DNA of 36,787 bases from Candidatus Dormiibacterota bacterium (GCA_003153505.1 PLZA01000032.1:1-36787); one strand, 5' to 3'; numbered from the stretch's first letter, positions 1 to 8,663 are shown. Notes: generated from the sequence alone by a model not told the origin. Made by a program: numbers and translations.

Positions 1-113
1 TGGGCTCCAGCCCCCGACGACGCCCAACCTGAACTCGATTCTCGGGGATTCCACAGCTCGCTGGACAACGCCATTCTTGGCCATTCTGGGGCGGGCATTC
101 GGACTCCAGACCG

Positions 114-143
114 ATGGAGCACTTTTCACCATAGGTGCTCCAT
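114..143. promoter_or_regulatory. Inverted repeat overlapping the integrase start codon
   Basis: Two perfect 9-bp arms, ATGGAGCAC (114-122) and GTGCTCCAT (135-143), are separated by 12 nt. The right arm contains the first two bases of the ATG of the integrase that begins at 142, and no clear Shine-Dalgarno site precedes that ATG. The repeat could be an operator for the recombinase or a hairpin limiting translation initiation. It could also be a strand-exchange site, since tyrosine recombinase core sites are imperfect palindromes of about this size. The repeat is seen directly; its role is inferred. Confidence 0.5.
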
Positions 144-1218
144 GACCACCACCGCAGCGCCATTGCAACCACCCAGCTGGGACCGCCCCATCGTGGCCAG
201 AGGGTCGCGTCCCATCGACCCTCCTGTGTCGGTCCGACCCCTGGCGCGGCCCGGCCGCGTGCCCACCGTCGAGGAGGCCATCGCCGCCTGGTTGAGCGCC
301 CGGGGATTCGCGCCGTCGACTGCGGCGGCAACCCACCAGCACCTGGAGAGTGGCCGGGCGCGGGGGTGGCGCGCCCAGCAGGGCATCGTCACCATCGACC
401 AGCTCAGCGCCGAGGCCGGCGCCGCCTACCTCCGCTACCTGCGCGACCGCGGTGCCGCCCCGGCAACCCTGCGCAAGGTCAAGACCCTGCTCGCCAGCCT
501 CGCGGCCTTCTGCGCCGAGACCCCCGGCTACGAGGTCGGGCTCCGGGGCGACGCGCTCAGCAGGCTGCGCCTCCCCCCACTGGTGGAGCGCATCCCCACG
601 GCGCTGAGCGAGACCGAGTGTCTCCGGCTCATCGCTGTCTGCGCTGACGTCCCCCGGGATCGCCTCATCGTCGAGACCTTCCTCTTGACCGGCCTGCGGG
701 TCAGTGAACTGTGCGCCCTCACCCTGGATGCGCTCCATCTCGACACTCGCCCCGCCTACGTCGACATCCACGGCAGCGTGCACAATCCCCACCGCCCCAA
801 GACGCCCCGGGAACGCCGGATCGTCGTCGACTACGACAGCAGCGGGTTCGGCCGTGGCTATACCGGCCGGCTCCGCCACTTCATCGAGTCAGTCCGGGCG
901 GCGAGCTTCCAGCGCGAGCTGTTCCTCGCGCATCGTCGCGATGCGCAGGGGCAGCACACGCCCCTCACCCGCGACGGCGTCGAGCGACTGATGGCTCGTC
1001 TCGGGGAGCAGAGCGGGATCCACTGCAACCCCCACAAGCTCCGCCACACCTTCGCCACCCGGTGCGTCGACAAGGGCGTGCCGATGTTCCATCTTCAGGA
1101 CGCCCTCGGCCACCGCTCGCTCGACATGGTGCGGCGCTACCACGCCCAGAATCGGCACGCCCAGGCGGAAGGCTTCTATCGCGCGTTCGGGAGTTCAGGG
1201 ATGGGCGGGAGCAGTTGA
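142..1218 (+). CDS. Tyrosine recombinase / integrase (XerC/D-like), apparently intact
   Basis: This is a 358-residue site-specific recombinase that cuts and rejoins DNA through a 3'-phosphotyrosine intermediate. An N-terminal SAM-like core-binding domain (about residues 42-135) precedes the catalytic domain (about 150-340). The full catalytic set is visible: R186 in TGLRVSEL, K220 in PKTPRERR, H298 and R301 in HKLRHTF, H324 in LGHRSL, and Y333 in MVRRYH. The length is normal for the family. The last 43 bp overlap the convergent HTH gene on the other strand. The start at 142 lies inside an inverted repeat. With a full active site this is the recombinase in the window most likely to work. Whether it is a chromosome-dimer Xer protein or an element integrase cannot be decided here; the surrounding element remains favour the latter. 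Confidence 0.9.
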   Translation: MTTTAAPLQPPSWDRPIVARGSRPIDPPVSVRPLARPGRVPTVEEAIAAWLSARGFAPSTAAATHQHLESGRARGWRAQQGIVTIDQLSAEAGAAYLRYLRDRGAAPATLRKVKTLLASLAAFCAETPGYEVGLRGDALSRLRLPPLVERIPTALSETECLRLIAVCADVPRDRLIVETFLLTGLRVSELCALTLDALHLDTRPAYVDIHGSVHNPHRPKTPRERRIVVDYDSSGFGRGYTGRLRHFIESVRAASFQRELFLAHRRDAQGQHTPLTRDGVERLMARLGEQSGIHCNPHKLRHTFATRCVDKGVPMFHLQDALGHRSLDMVRRYHAQNRHAQAEGFYRAFGSSGMGGSS

Positions 1219-1481
1219 CGCTTGCGCAACCCATTGAAGATCTTGGTCGCCGTGTCGTCCGTGACCCCATAGTCGCCCAGGGCTCGATAGAGACACGCCA
1301 GGCTGACGTTGGACACGACAGCAAACTCACGCACGGTCCAGCCACGCAGGACGATGGCCCTGCGCAGCTGGGCGCCATCGAAGGCTCCGGAGCGCGGGTT
1401 CCAGAACGGCTTTTCGATCTGAGTGGCACAGCGACTGGCGAGCTCGGGTCGACGGCGATCGGGTTCGAGGCGCACGCTCAT
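1176..1481 (-). CDS. Small helix-turn-helix DNA-binding protein
   Basis: A protein of about 101 residues, taking the ATG at 1481, which follows GGAGG at a 9-nt spacing; the frame is open further upstream but without such a site. Residues 35-88 have the look of a Cro/CI-type HTH: FDGAQLRRAIVLRGWTVREF, then a short turn, and a recognition-helix-like segment ending LYRALGD. It is convergent with the intact integrase and overlaps its 3' end by 43 bp, a layout common for element regulators. Likely role: transcriptional control of the adjacent recombinase or element. The family assignment rests on pattern only. Confidence 0.6.
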   Translation of the reverse strand: MSVRLEPDRRRPELASRCATQIEKPFWNPRSGAFDGAQLRRAIVLRGWTVREFAVVSNVSLACLYRALGDYGVTDDTATKIFNGLRKRQLLPPIPELPNAR

Positions 1482-2195
1482 GGCCGCGGTCCTCCGCAGC
1501 CCGGAAACGATGATCGATCGTCGCTGCTCGGAATCTCTCGGGTCATCGTCACTGACCCGGCAGGCCGCGCACCTGGCGATCTGCAATCGCTCCGCGCCGC
1601 TTGGTTGGGAGTCGCTCGACGATGCGGTCCGGGCCCACCGCCTGCCTGCTGTACCAACTGGGGTGCGCTCGTCCCGCGAAGGACGAGTGCATCTCGACGG
1701 CGATCACCGTCACGTCGAACGCTCACGTCACGTCTCCGCCGCTGCCCCGCTGACCACATGCCTTGAGTCGATCTTGGCAGCGAACGGCTAAGGACGTCGC
1801 CTTCGCCATCGTCACCGTGCACTCCATGTCGAAATGATCCGCCTTCCGTGGATCAGTCGTCAAGTCGGCCGTGGGATGGATATCCCTTTGAGGACATGGG
1901 TTTTCCCTTCGCGACGGGAGCGGCGCAAGGACGGCGCACGGACGAATTGGCCATATATGGCAGTTTCATAAGGGATGTGAGGGCGTTTCGAACTGCATTA
2001 TCCGGATTCTCCGTGACCGGGGCGGTGCATGACCGGCACCGTGCGCCGTCCGTGTGGCGGTCGGACCTGCGGCCGCTGGCAACTCGGAGCGCCTGACGAA
2101 GAGTGGGCCGAGCCGACCGCGCCGGAGGTGTCGCGCCCGCAGAGGCGCGGAGCGTCGCGGACGAGGAGTGAACGCGCGCGGCTTCCCTGGAGCCC
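1482..2195. other. Gene-poor stretch between HTH gene and second integrase
   Basis: About 700 bp with no convincing gene. The stretch about 1880-2020 is less GC-rich than its surroundings and includes TATATGG. Several long frames cross it, but none has a recognisable domain or ribosome site. It may hold decayed element DNA. Confidence 0.4.
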
Positions 2196-3284
2196 TTACA
2201 GACCCAAGTAGGCTGCCGGGGACTTGTCGAAGAGACCCATGGAGCTGCGCCCGGCCGCCAAGGACCGAAGACCCGTCTGCGCCCTAATGACGCGCTCCGG
2301 AGCGCCACCTGCCAACGCAGCCGTCACGAAGCCGGCGCGCAACGAGTGGCCCGCGTAGCGCGCGGGATCCAGGCCGGCGCGGCGGGCTGCTCGTTTGATC
2401 ACGAGCGCCACTGCGCGGTCGGTGAGCCGTGTTGTTCCGACCCGGCCATGACGGTCGATGGGCCGGAAGAGCGGTCCCCAGCGGATCCCGCTGATGGCGT
2501 ACCAGGCCCGAATCGCGCGCACCGGGCAGGTGTCCGCGCGCTCGCCGCGGGGAATCGTGACCACGCGTCCGGAATGCCACACGCCGGCGCTGCTCGGGAG
2601 CCGAATCCGGAGCCGATCGTCGGTCAAGCCGATGTTGCTGATATCCAGGGCGACCAATTCCCTCGTCCTCAATCCGCCAGCGAAGCCCAGCAAGAGCATG
2701 ACCCGGTCTCGGGCGCCCGCTGCACTCCGCGGCGGCGTGGCCCTCAGGAGCCGACGCAAGGTGGTGACGTCCACCTCGGCCTTCGTCGCCGGGAACTTCA
2801 ACTGTCGTCGAAGTGTCCCGAGGAGCGGCCGGATCAAGTTCGCGCCCTCATCGGAGAGGCGCTCGCCGGCGATCTGGTGCGCCTTCGAGATCGACGCTCG
2901 CCTGCGCAAGATCGTTGACGGCCCATAGCCGCGATGGAGGAGATCAGCGACGTAGCGGCCTATTGTCGCTGGCGCCGCCGGCACCGCCGCTACTCCGTGG
3001 GCTTGGCAGTACGCCTCGAAATCTCGAACATCGGCGGTGTAGGCACGCATCGAACTGGACGTCTTGGGCACCAGGCGCTGCTCCCGCAGTGCGCGCATCT
3101 CGGCCTCCAGGGCCGCAATCGTGACCGAGACGTCGTCAGCCCTAGGGTGGACTGCGCCAGCCTGCACCGGGGGAAGCTTGACGACCTTCTGAATGCCGTG
3201 CGCAGTGCTTGCCCAGATCGTTTGCTCAGGGCGTGGTGGGGCGCGCAGATGCCCGTTCACGAGTTCGAGGCCGTAATCCGCCAT
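2196..3284 (-). CDS. Tyrosine recombinase family protein lacking the catalytic Tyr
   Basis: A 362-residue member of the tyrosine recombinase family, with an N-terminal core-binding domain (about 60-160) and a catalytic-type domain (about 170-362). The first catalytic Arg (R206 in GGLRTREL) and the H313/R316 box (GHSLRAGF) are present. The usual TGH-x9-Tyr block reads TGLRSLAAGRSSMG here: L339 stands where His/Trp is expected and S348 where the Tyr nucleophile is expected. The C-terminal PAAYLGL matches the family's typical ending, so the protein is full length and not truncated. Y359 is the only Tyr left near the end, and its spacing is wrong. Reading the other two frames through this block does not restore a Tyr. 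The protein is probably catalytically dead, acting if at all as a DNA-binding protein. Confidence 0.75.
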   Translation of the reverse strand: MADYGLELVNGHLRAPPRPEQTIWASTAHGIQKVVKLPPVQAGAVHPRADDVSVTIAALEAEMRALREQRLVPKTSSSMRAYTADVRDFEAYCQAHGVAAVPAAPATIGRYVADLLHRGYGPSTILRRRASISKAHQIAGERLSDEGANLIRPLLGTLRRQLKFPATKAEVDVTTLRRLLRATPPRSAAGARDRVMLLLGFAGGLRTRELVALDISNIGLTDDRLRIRLPSSAGVWHSGRVVTIPRGERADTCPVRAIRAWYAISGIRWGPLFRPIDRHGRVGTTRLTDRAVALVIKRAARRAGLDPARYAGHSLRAGFVTAALAGGAPERVIRAQTGLRSLAAGRSSMGLFDKSPAAYLGL

Positions 3285-3831
3285 TTTCCGAGTCTAGATC
3301 AAGTAGCTTCCGATAACTAATAGAAATCGGGAGTCAGGCCGGTGTGGGCACGATATTCGGGGAGTTTCGGGGGGCGTGATAGCCCCGAAAGGAGGGCACG
3401 CGGGTGGACTCGTGCACCACCGTCAAGACTGTCCTGCCGGCGAACGAACAGGCTTGAGTCCCGGCCAGTGCGTCCGCGAGCCCTGAGTTCGAGCTTCGCC
3501 GCCGCGGCCCGGCGGATGGACCGGTGAACGCCAGCGCCATGGTCACTTCGAACTGGGTTTCGGAGGGCGGCGATAGCGAGGACCCGGCGGCTGCCATCGG
3601 TGGCGCCACGGAGCCAGGAAGTGGCCATCCTCGAGTCCCTCGCGGCCGCGTCGCGTGGATCAGTCGATGAACAAGAGCGCGCTCGTCGGGTAAGGCGGCC
3701 TTCCGGAGTTCAGCAAGCGTTGGCGCCGGCGCGGGAGTTAGATCGACCAACTCTGGCTCAGGCACTCACCGAGCTCCGACCGTCCCGAGAACGTCACCAG
3801 GCAGGACGCGGATCCCGCGGAGTCGCCGGCC
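3285..3831. other. Gene-poor stretch upstream of second integrase
   Basis: The first ~45 bp (3285-3330) are AT-rich and probably hold the promoter of the minus-strand integrase. The rest has overlapping minus-strand frames, one open from 3765 to 3334, with a coherent start (LAELRKAALPDERALVHRL) that degrades into low-complexity sequence. This may be a decayed gene of unknown family. No function is assigned. Confidence 0.35.
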
Positions 3832-4116
3832 TTGTGGCCAACGCACCGTGGTTATATGTTGTTTCTCGCTGCGGCTGCCGTCGTCGTTGCCACCCTTGCG
3901 GCTGCGCGCGTGAGCGCAGCTTTCCTCATAGTCGGTGCTGTCGGGGCTGCGATAGCCGCCGATGGCCTTGAACCCTTCCACGGCGGATGGATTGGGTTCC
4001 GGCGACCCCTTGATTTTCGGCGACTGCTCTTGTTCCTGGCGTACTTCGTGGTTGCCTTGGTTGCACTCGGCGGCATCGCCGTCGTCTTCCAGGAGCATGT
4101 GCTTCTCGGCCCGTAA
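3832..4116 (+). CDS. Small membrane protein, unknown
   Basis: At most 94 residues from a TTG at 3832; an internal ATG at 3856 gives 86 residues and is equally likely. Two or three hydrophobic segments are visible: an Ala/Val-rich one directly after the N-terminus, possibly continuing as a second, and a clear one near the C-terminus (LLLFLAYFVVALVALGGI). Between them lies a polar loop with Trp, Arg and Pro. No domain is recognised and there is no obvious operon partner. The hydrophobic pattern argues for a real coding region, but no strong ribosome site confirms the start. Confidence 0.45.
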   Translation: MWPTHRGYMLFLAAAAVVVATLAAARVSAAFLIVGAVGAAIAADGLEPFHGGWIGFRRPLDFRRLLLFLAYFVVALVALGGIAVVFQEHVLLGP

Positions 4117-4252
4117 CCAGTTCCGATGATGGTGTTGGGGAGACTGACGGAACACCGAGATTCGGACAGCGAGCGCTTCGGCACGGGCCAGGGAAGAGGC
4201 ACGCGGACCACGCGACTACTCGCCAATCACCCCCGGGATGGAGCCCTGGCGT

Positions 4253-4753
4253 CTAGCGACGGCACGCGTTGAATGAGGCTTCCAGCACCGGCGTGACCGG
4301 CTGTCCGGCGACGTGGTCGCGGTATTTCGAGAAGAGTTTCTGCCCAGCGGCTTCCCCGCCTAGCGCCTCGGGGCTTTCCCAGTGGAAGATCGACACCGCG
4401 CCGAGTCGTGACCGCCCGAGAACCAGACGGCCGAGTTCTGCCCCGGACTGCCACCCGGTGGGCGCGATGACTGAGTGACCATGGGCGACGGCGTTGCGGG
4501 CGCAGCGAAGCCCCCGGAGCTGCTCCTTCACCTCGCTGCTGTCACCGCGCCACGCCGGATCGACGTGTTCCGCAAGGTCGTCCAGAGCTACAAGCCAGAA
4601 AAGACACTCACCGACGGCAGCGAAGGCCGGCGACGAGTCTACGGCGGAGTAGGGAGCCCATCCAGTCAGTCGGTGCAGAGCCTCTTCGAATGCCGCAGCG
4701 AGCAGCGCAGCGCGCTTCTCAGTTGCCCCATCGACCGCCTCCCACCGAGCCAT
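4253..4753 (-). CDS. HEPN-like protein with RN-x3-H motif
   Basis: A 166-residue all-helical-looking protein. Residues 86-91 read RNAVAH inside LRCARNAVAHGHSV, matching the R-x4-6-H signature, in its RN-x3-H form, of HEPN domains. Many HEPN proteins are metal-independent RNases in toxin-antitoxin and antiphage systems. The preceding helices (about 40-85) end in the usual charged turn. No nucleotidyltransferase (MNT) antitoxin partner is seen next to it. It stands alone on the minus strand, about 100 bp left of the repeat at 4851. The HEPN reading rests on motif and helix pattern; an unrelated helical protein is possible. Confidence 0.55.
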   Translation of the reverse strand: MARWEAVDGATEKRAALLAAAFEEALHRLTGWAPYSAVDSSPAFAAVGECLFWLVALDDLAEHVDPAWRGDSSEVKEQLRGLRCARNAVAHGHSVIAPTGWQSGAELGRLVLGRSRLGAVSIFHWESPEALGGEAAGQKLFSKYRDHVAGQPVTPVLEASFNACRR

Positions 4754-4850
4754 CGCCCGACGATAGCCGCTTCGCTGATTCGCTCGCGGGTCGAGGTGAG
4801 CGGAGCAGACGAAGGGAAGAATCGAGTTAGGGCACGCCGTGGCAGACCAG

Positions 4851-5010
4851 CCTCATATCTCTTGATGGGGCTGACACCCTTTCTGACATCCTATGTCGCG
4901 GTCACACCCAGTGCTCGGCGGACGGGATCGCCGTTCCGATGCCTTGCTTGAAGACGACACGGCCATCGACGGACACGCGCGAACTCACCGGCCACGAACT
5001 CAAGAACCGC
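4851..5010 (+). repeat. Copy 1 of a ~160-nt attachment-arm-like repeat
   Basis: The first 54 nt (4851-4904) match 7223-7276 at 42 of 54 positions without gaps. The last 18 nt (4993-5010) match 7366-7383 at 14 of 18, and the spacing between the blocks is almost the same (142 versus 143 nt). Each copy has a tandem CTGACAYC/CTGACACC pair 12 bp apart, which resembles integrase arm-binding sites. In copy 2 the unit ends in the anticodon loop of a tRNA-Ser 3' half. Here the following sequence has at most a decayed T-arm (GGGTTCGAC near 5027). Confidence 0.6.
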
Positions 5011-5214
5011 GCCGATCAGCGTCAATGGGTTCGACGAAAGAAAACCTCGCCCATGGCAGCATCCGCGAATGCGCATTAGCAGGCACTTCCAGGCGCGCAC
5101 GTCCTCACGGAGCCGGGCACCTTGGCGGCGTGGTGACGGCACCCACAGGAAGTGACGTGACAGCGTCCTCCCGCCTGGGGAGGGCCATGTAATGTTTACC
5201 GGCACTTCGAGCGT

Positions 5215-5784
5215 ATGCATCTCGTGACCAGCTCCGCGACCGTTGCGTCAGTGGCTGCCGACCGCCTATCGGCAAGCGACAAGGCGATGTCGCTTTCCGC
5301 CGGCGAACTCTGCGAGCGGTACGCCGCCCGCGTTTATCACTTCGCAAGCATGGTGGCGGGCAGTGACCTCGAGGCCGAGGATCTCGCGCAGTCGGCGCTT
5401 GAGCGTGCCCTCCGGGGGTTGCCACGCTTCGACAGTCGGAAAGGTCAGGTCGAGGCATGGCTCTGGCGCATTGTCGTGAACGTCGCGCGAGATGCGGGGA
5501 GAGCCGCGGTGCGGCGGCAACGACTGTGGGAACGACTCGTCCAGCTTCGCAGTGGCGTGACCGGCAACGACGATATACCGCTTGGAATCAGCAACGATCG
5601 GCTCCTTGAAGCGATACGCGCGCTCACGCCGCACCAGCGCTCGGTACTCGCGTTGCGGTTCGGCGCTGATCTCGACTACGCGGGTATTTCGGCCGCGCTG
5701 AGTATCTCATCGGGTGCCGCCGCAGTCGCCACGCACCGGGCACTAATCGCGTTGCGGCGGAACCTGCTGGAGGACAGTCGATGA
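5215..5784 (+). CDS. ECF-type sigma-70 family RNA polymerase sigma factor
   Basis: A 189-residue extracytoplasmic-function-type sigma factor. Region 2 spans about residues 32-100, including LEAEDLAQSALERAL and the WLWRIVVNVARD segment. Region 4 spans about 130-185, with ALTPHQRSVLALRFGADL and the recognition HTH near ISAALSISSGAAAVATHRAL. Regions 1 and 3 are absent, as usual for the group. No strong ribosome site precedes the ATG at 5215; an in-frame ATG at 5287 would remove 24 residues that lie before region 2. The stop overlaps the next start (ATGA at 5781), so it is translationally coupled to the repeat-bearing membrane protein downstream. That neighbour sits where the anti-sigma factor usually is. 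Confidence 0.9.
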   Translation: MHLVTSSATVASVAADRLSASDKAMSLSAGELCERYAARVYHFASMVAGSDLEAEDLAQSALERALRGLPRFDSRKGQVEAWLWRIVVNVARDAGRAAVRRQRLWERLVQLRSGVTGNDDIPLGISNDRLLEAIRALTPHQRSVLALRFGADLDYAGISAALSISSGAAAVATHRALIALRRNLLEDSR

Positions 5785-7124
5785 ACGCACCGCAGTTGTC
5801 GGAATCGTTGAGTGACCGGCTGACAGCCTTGAAGAGCCCGCTCCCACCCGGCTTGATCGCGCGCGCCCGAGCGGGAGCCGAAGTGTCCACGCCACCTGTC
5901 GTTCGGGGAGCTGCGCCCATGGACGAGCGCATCGAGGCTAAGAACCCACCAGCGCGGCTGACCACCCTCGCTCCGGTGGCCGACCGTCCGCGTCATAGGG
6001 CTCTTAGTCGATTGGCGGGGGCAGTCGGCATTGCGGTGGTCGCGGCGGCGGTTGCAACGTTTGGGCTCGAGCTCAGCGGTCACGTCCACTCGACGGCACC
6101 TGCGCCGGCTACCCAGCTTGCCGCAATGCCCGTCACCGGTAGCTCCGGGTTTCCCGCATCAGCGCAGATCGTGGTGCCGACCACGCGGGGCAAGGGCAGA
6201 GCGGTACTTCCCACCTTCCTGGACCAAGCAAAGGTGTTGTACGTCCAATACGACTGCAGTGGGAGCGGGCAGTTGGAGATCCTGTCGACCAACAATGCTG
6301 TCAAGGCGGATCTCCAACCCTGCTCAACGTCTGTGGCTGCGACGACGGTCGCGCTGGATGCAGCGGCAACCGGCGCACCGTTGACCCTGGACGTCGTGAC
6401 CGGCTCGGCGGTGAAATGGGAGCTGCTCCTCGCAGAAAGTCAGGTGCCGGCGAACTTTCCAAGTCTGAGTATCGGCCTGCCGTTGCCCGCCTTTCCACTC
6501 TTGGTCGGTGACACGTACTCCGACGGGTCAGCGTCGCTGCCGACCTTCACCCCGACCAAGCCGTACTGGATTCAATATGCGTGCCTCGGAACCCGATCGA
6601 TCGACATCCTCTCCTCCGACGGTTCAGTGCACTTCACGTCCGAGAGCTGCGTCTCGCCTGGCATCAACGGCCTTCTGGTGCCCCAGGATCAGATCACAGG
6701 GAAACCCGTTTCCCTGCGCGTCGAGACGACAGCATCGACTGCGTGGGAACTCCGCGTGATGCAGTACATCGGGGGCGCACCGCCGCCTTTCGAAGGCGCA
6801 CCGCCGTCGCCGCACCCCGGGTACGACCCTGGCGAGACCACACTCATTCCCGACACACACGGGTCGGGGTCTGTCACGCTGCCGACTTTCACCCCGAAAA
6901 CTGCGTACGACCGCATCGTGCTCCTGTGCTCGGGGCCTGGATCGCTCGAGATCACCGGGTCTGATGGGTCGACCGACACCACAGAGTCGTGTACGGGCGA
7001 GGTCAGCGGCAGCGGCGGGTCGATCCAGCCCGGGGTGCCGATATCCCTGATGATCAAGGCTGACCCGGGAACGAACTGGGAGATCACCGTCTACGGGATG
7101 AACGTGGAACTCCCGCAGCCTTAG
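5781..7124 (+). CDS. Membrane-anchored three-repeat protein, putative anti-sigma partner
   Basis: A 447-residue protein. A ~75-residue polar N-terminus is followed by one membrane segment (about 77-97, LAGAVGIAVVAAAVATFGL). An outer part has three ~90-residue repeats at about 126-218, 238-328 and 354-438. Each repeat starts G-x-G/S followed by LPTF, has a Y-x-x-Y/I-x-x-C strand, a second Cys 21-22 residues later (C159/C181, C268/C290, C383/C404), and ends G-x-P-x-S/T-L ... W-E-L/I. The Cys pairs probably form disulfides outside the cell. No zinc-binding anti-sigma (HxxxCxxC) motif is visible, yet the ATGA overlap with the sigma gene and the single-pass topology fit a membrane anti-sigma factor whose repeats sense something outside. 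That role is inferred from context. Confidence 0.7.
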   Translation: MNAPQLSESLSDRLTALKSPLPPGLIARARAGAEVSTPPVVRGAAPMDERIEAKNPPARLTTLAPVADRPRHRALSRLAGAVGIAVVAAAVATFGLELSGHVHSTAPAPATQLAAMPVTGSSGFPASAQIVVPTTRGKGRAVLPTFLDQAKVLYVQYDCSGSGQLEILSTNNAVKADLQPCSTSVAATTVALDAAATGAPLTLDVVTGSAVKWELLLAESQVPANFPSLSIGLPLPAFPLLVGDTYSDGSASLPTFTPTKPYWIQYACLGTRSIDILSSDGSVHFTSESCVSPGINGLLVPQDQITGKPVSLRVETTASTAWELRVMQYIGGAPPPFEGAPPSPHPGYDPGETTLIPDTHGSGSVTLPTFTPKTAYDRIVLLCSGPGSLEITGSDGSTDTTESCTGEVSGSGGSIQPGVPISLMIKADPGTNWEITVYGMNVELPQP

Positions 7125-7222
7125 CAGATCCCAAGAAGGGGAGCGGGCCGCGCCTCCCAGTTCGATGTGCACAATCGGTCACCGACTCGGTAGGGGAGTC
7201 AGCGAACTCTCACCCACACGAG

Positions 7223-7371
7223 CCTCATCTGCCTTGAGCCGACTGACACCCTAACTGACACCGTATGGCGCGGTCAGGTCCGAACTCCGGCGGACGGAAT
7301 CCCTTTGTGAACGCCGAATTCTGAGTACGCAGCGGACGTCCACGACCACCACAGGAGTCGCCAGGGACGAA

Positions 7372-7383
<12 letters not shown>
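7223..7383 (+). repeat. Copy 2 of the attachment-arm-like repeat, ending in the tRNA-Ser anticodon loop
   Basis: This is the partner of 4851-5010, starting 2372 bp downstream of it. It contains the tandem CTGACACC octamers at 7242 and 7254. It ends GACGAACTTGAAAACCGC (7366-7383), where CTTGAAA is the anticodon loop and ACCGC the 3' anticodon stem of a tRNA-Ser. The base run before the loop (ACGAA) cannot pair with ACCGC, so the junction between element DNA and tRNA DNA lies at the anticodon loop, a classic crossover point for tyrosine integrases. Confidence 0.65.
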
Positions 7384-7429
<46 letters not shown>

Positions 7430-7560
7430 AATTTCTTTGCACCATAAGGGCTTTCGGCGCGGTGTCGATCCAGGTGGGCTCGGTGGGCTCGCCCTCGACC
7501 GCCGGGTTGCCGACGGATTGCCGACGGAGCCGCGTGCTCCGCAACCGGTGACGAGGGCTG
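7430..7560 (-). pseudogene. Possible C-terminal relic of an actinobacterial integrase beside the tRNA remnant
   Basis: On the minus strand this stretch reads SVGNPAVEGEPTEPTW and then KALMVQRNLAEGEGFEPP, running straight into the reversed tRNA sequence. Tails with VGN repeats that read into a tRNA gene occur at the ends of some integrases inserted at tRNA loci. No catalytic residues are present, so this is a weak call, and chance reading of non-coding DNA is possible. Confidence 0.2.
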
Positions 7561-7658
7561 GTCTCGGTCTTGGACGCCTCGAACCACGGAGCCAGGGGCG
7601 GTGGAACATACTCTGGTTTGGGCCACGTGGTCGCCACGGCGATATACAGGGGGGCGAG

Positions 7659-8663
7659 ATGAACAAACAAGTTCTGGGCGCATTGCTCGGCGTTGCGGCG
7701 GTACTGCCTTTTGGGAGCGCCACAGTGAGTGCCGCGACGACCTGGAAGTCGGTGGCGCCAATGCCCAAGTCGCGCTGCTGCATGGCGGCCACCAAGGGCC
7801 TCAACGGCGACGTGTATGTGATCGGCGGCAAACCTGTCGGGAAGCTCTCCGACGACACGATGGTCTACAACCCCACCACGAACAAGTGGTCAACACTTCC
7901 GCCCGCCCCAAATCCAGGAGAACAAGCAGGACCCGCAGCTGCAACCGGTCTCCAGGGGAAGGTCTATTCCGTCGGCGGCGGCTTCTATGACGACGTGGAC
8001 CAGTGGCAGGACAACGGCGGACTGAGTGCCCTCTCGACCAAAACAAATACGTGGACGATCGAGGGGTCTATGCCGACGCCTCGCGGTGATCTGGCGGCCG
8101 TCGGTGCCCCGAACGGGTTCATCTATGCGCTGGGCGGCGCGGTCGATGATTCCAACGACAACGCCATATCGTCCAGCGTCGTCGAGGCCTACAACCCCAC
8201 GACCAACTCGTGGGCCGAAGTGGCGTCAATGCATCAGGCGAGAGATCAGTTCGGCGCTGTTATCGGACCTGACGGGCGGATGTACGCGGTCGGGGGCGAG
8301 TACGTCACCGACAGCATCGAAACGGACACAGCGAGTGTCGAGGCGTACTCCTTCCAAACGAAGACCTGGACGCAGGTGGCTCCGCTTCCCACTGCGACCT
8401 TGATCAACGGAGCAGTCCTCGGCGCCGACGGGAGGATCTACGCGGTCGGCCCTGGGTTTCTTGCGGCCCTCAACGTTCAGAAGAATACCTGGACGACCTT
8501 GACGGCGCCACCTCCCGCAACGCTCCCAACAGCGTTCGGGCCCAACGACACCACTAGCCGACCGGTTGCTTTCGCCGTTGCCGCTGGGAAAACCGACTCG
8601 ATTCTTTTCGTGAACGAATCGGAAGCGTACAAGACGTCTCCTGCGTACCTCTTCGGGACCTGA
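7659..8663 (+). CDS. Secreted Kelch-repeat protein
   Basis: A 334-residue protein from the ATG at 7659, which follows an AGGGGGGCGAG ribosome site; the longer open frame to the left crosses the tRNA remnant and is not coding. Residues 1-25 form a signal peptide (MNKQVLGALLGVAAVLPFGS..., cut near VSA-A). The rest is a beta-propeller of about five or six Kelch blades with the usual pattern: V/IYxxGG, a loop, then VEAYNPTTNSWAEVASM-type strands. Kelch propellers bind proteins or glycans; some are sugar oxidases, but no copper-site residues stand out. It is probably exported and surface-associated, with no operon partner. The fold is clear; the ligand is unknown. Confidence 0.85.
   Translation: MNKQVLGALLGVAAVLPFGSATVSAATTWKSVAPMPKSRCCMAATKGLNGDVYVIGGKPVGKLSDDTMVYNPTTNKWSTLPPAPNPGEQAGPAAATGLQGKVYSVGGGFYDDVDQWQDNGGLSALSTKTNTWTIEGSMPTPRGDLAAVGAPNGFIYALGGAVDDSNDNAISSSVVEAYNPTTNSWAEVASMHQARDQFGAVIGPDGRMYAVGGEYVTDSIETDTASVEAYSFQTKTWTQVAPLPTATLINGAVLGADGRIYAVGPGFLAALNVQKNTWTTLTAPPPATLPTAFGPNDTTSRPVAFAVAAGKTDSILFVNESEAYKTSPAYLFGT

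Noticed and set aside
711..1766. Long plus-strand open frame (351 codons) overlapping the first integrase
   Set aside because: It is a shadow in another frame of the integrase and the HTH gene: composition is Arg/Pro-rich with no domain, and both real genes have clear motifs.
1853..2308. 151-codon minus-strand frame between the HTH gene and the second integrase
   Set aside because: It overlaps the end of the second integrase, is Ser/Arg/Pro-rich, and lacks a ribosome site and any known motif.
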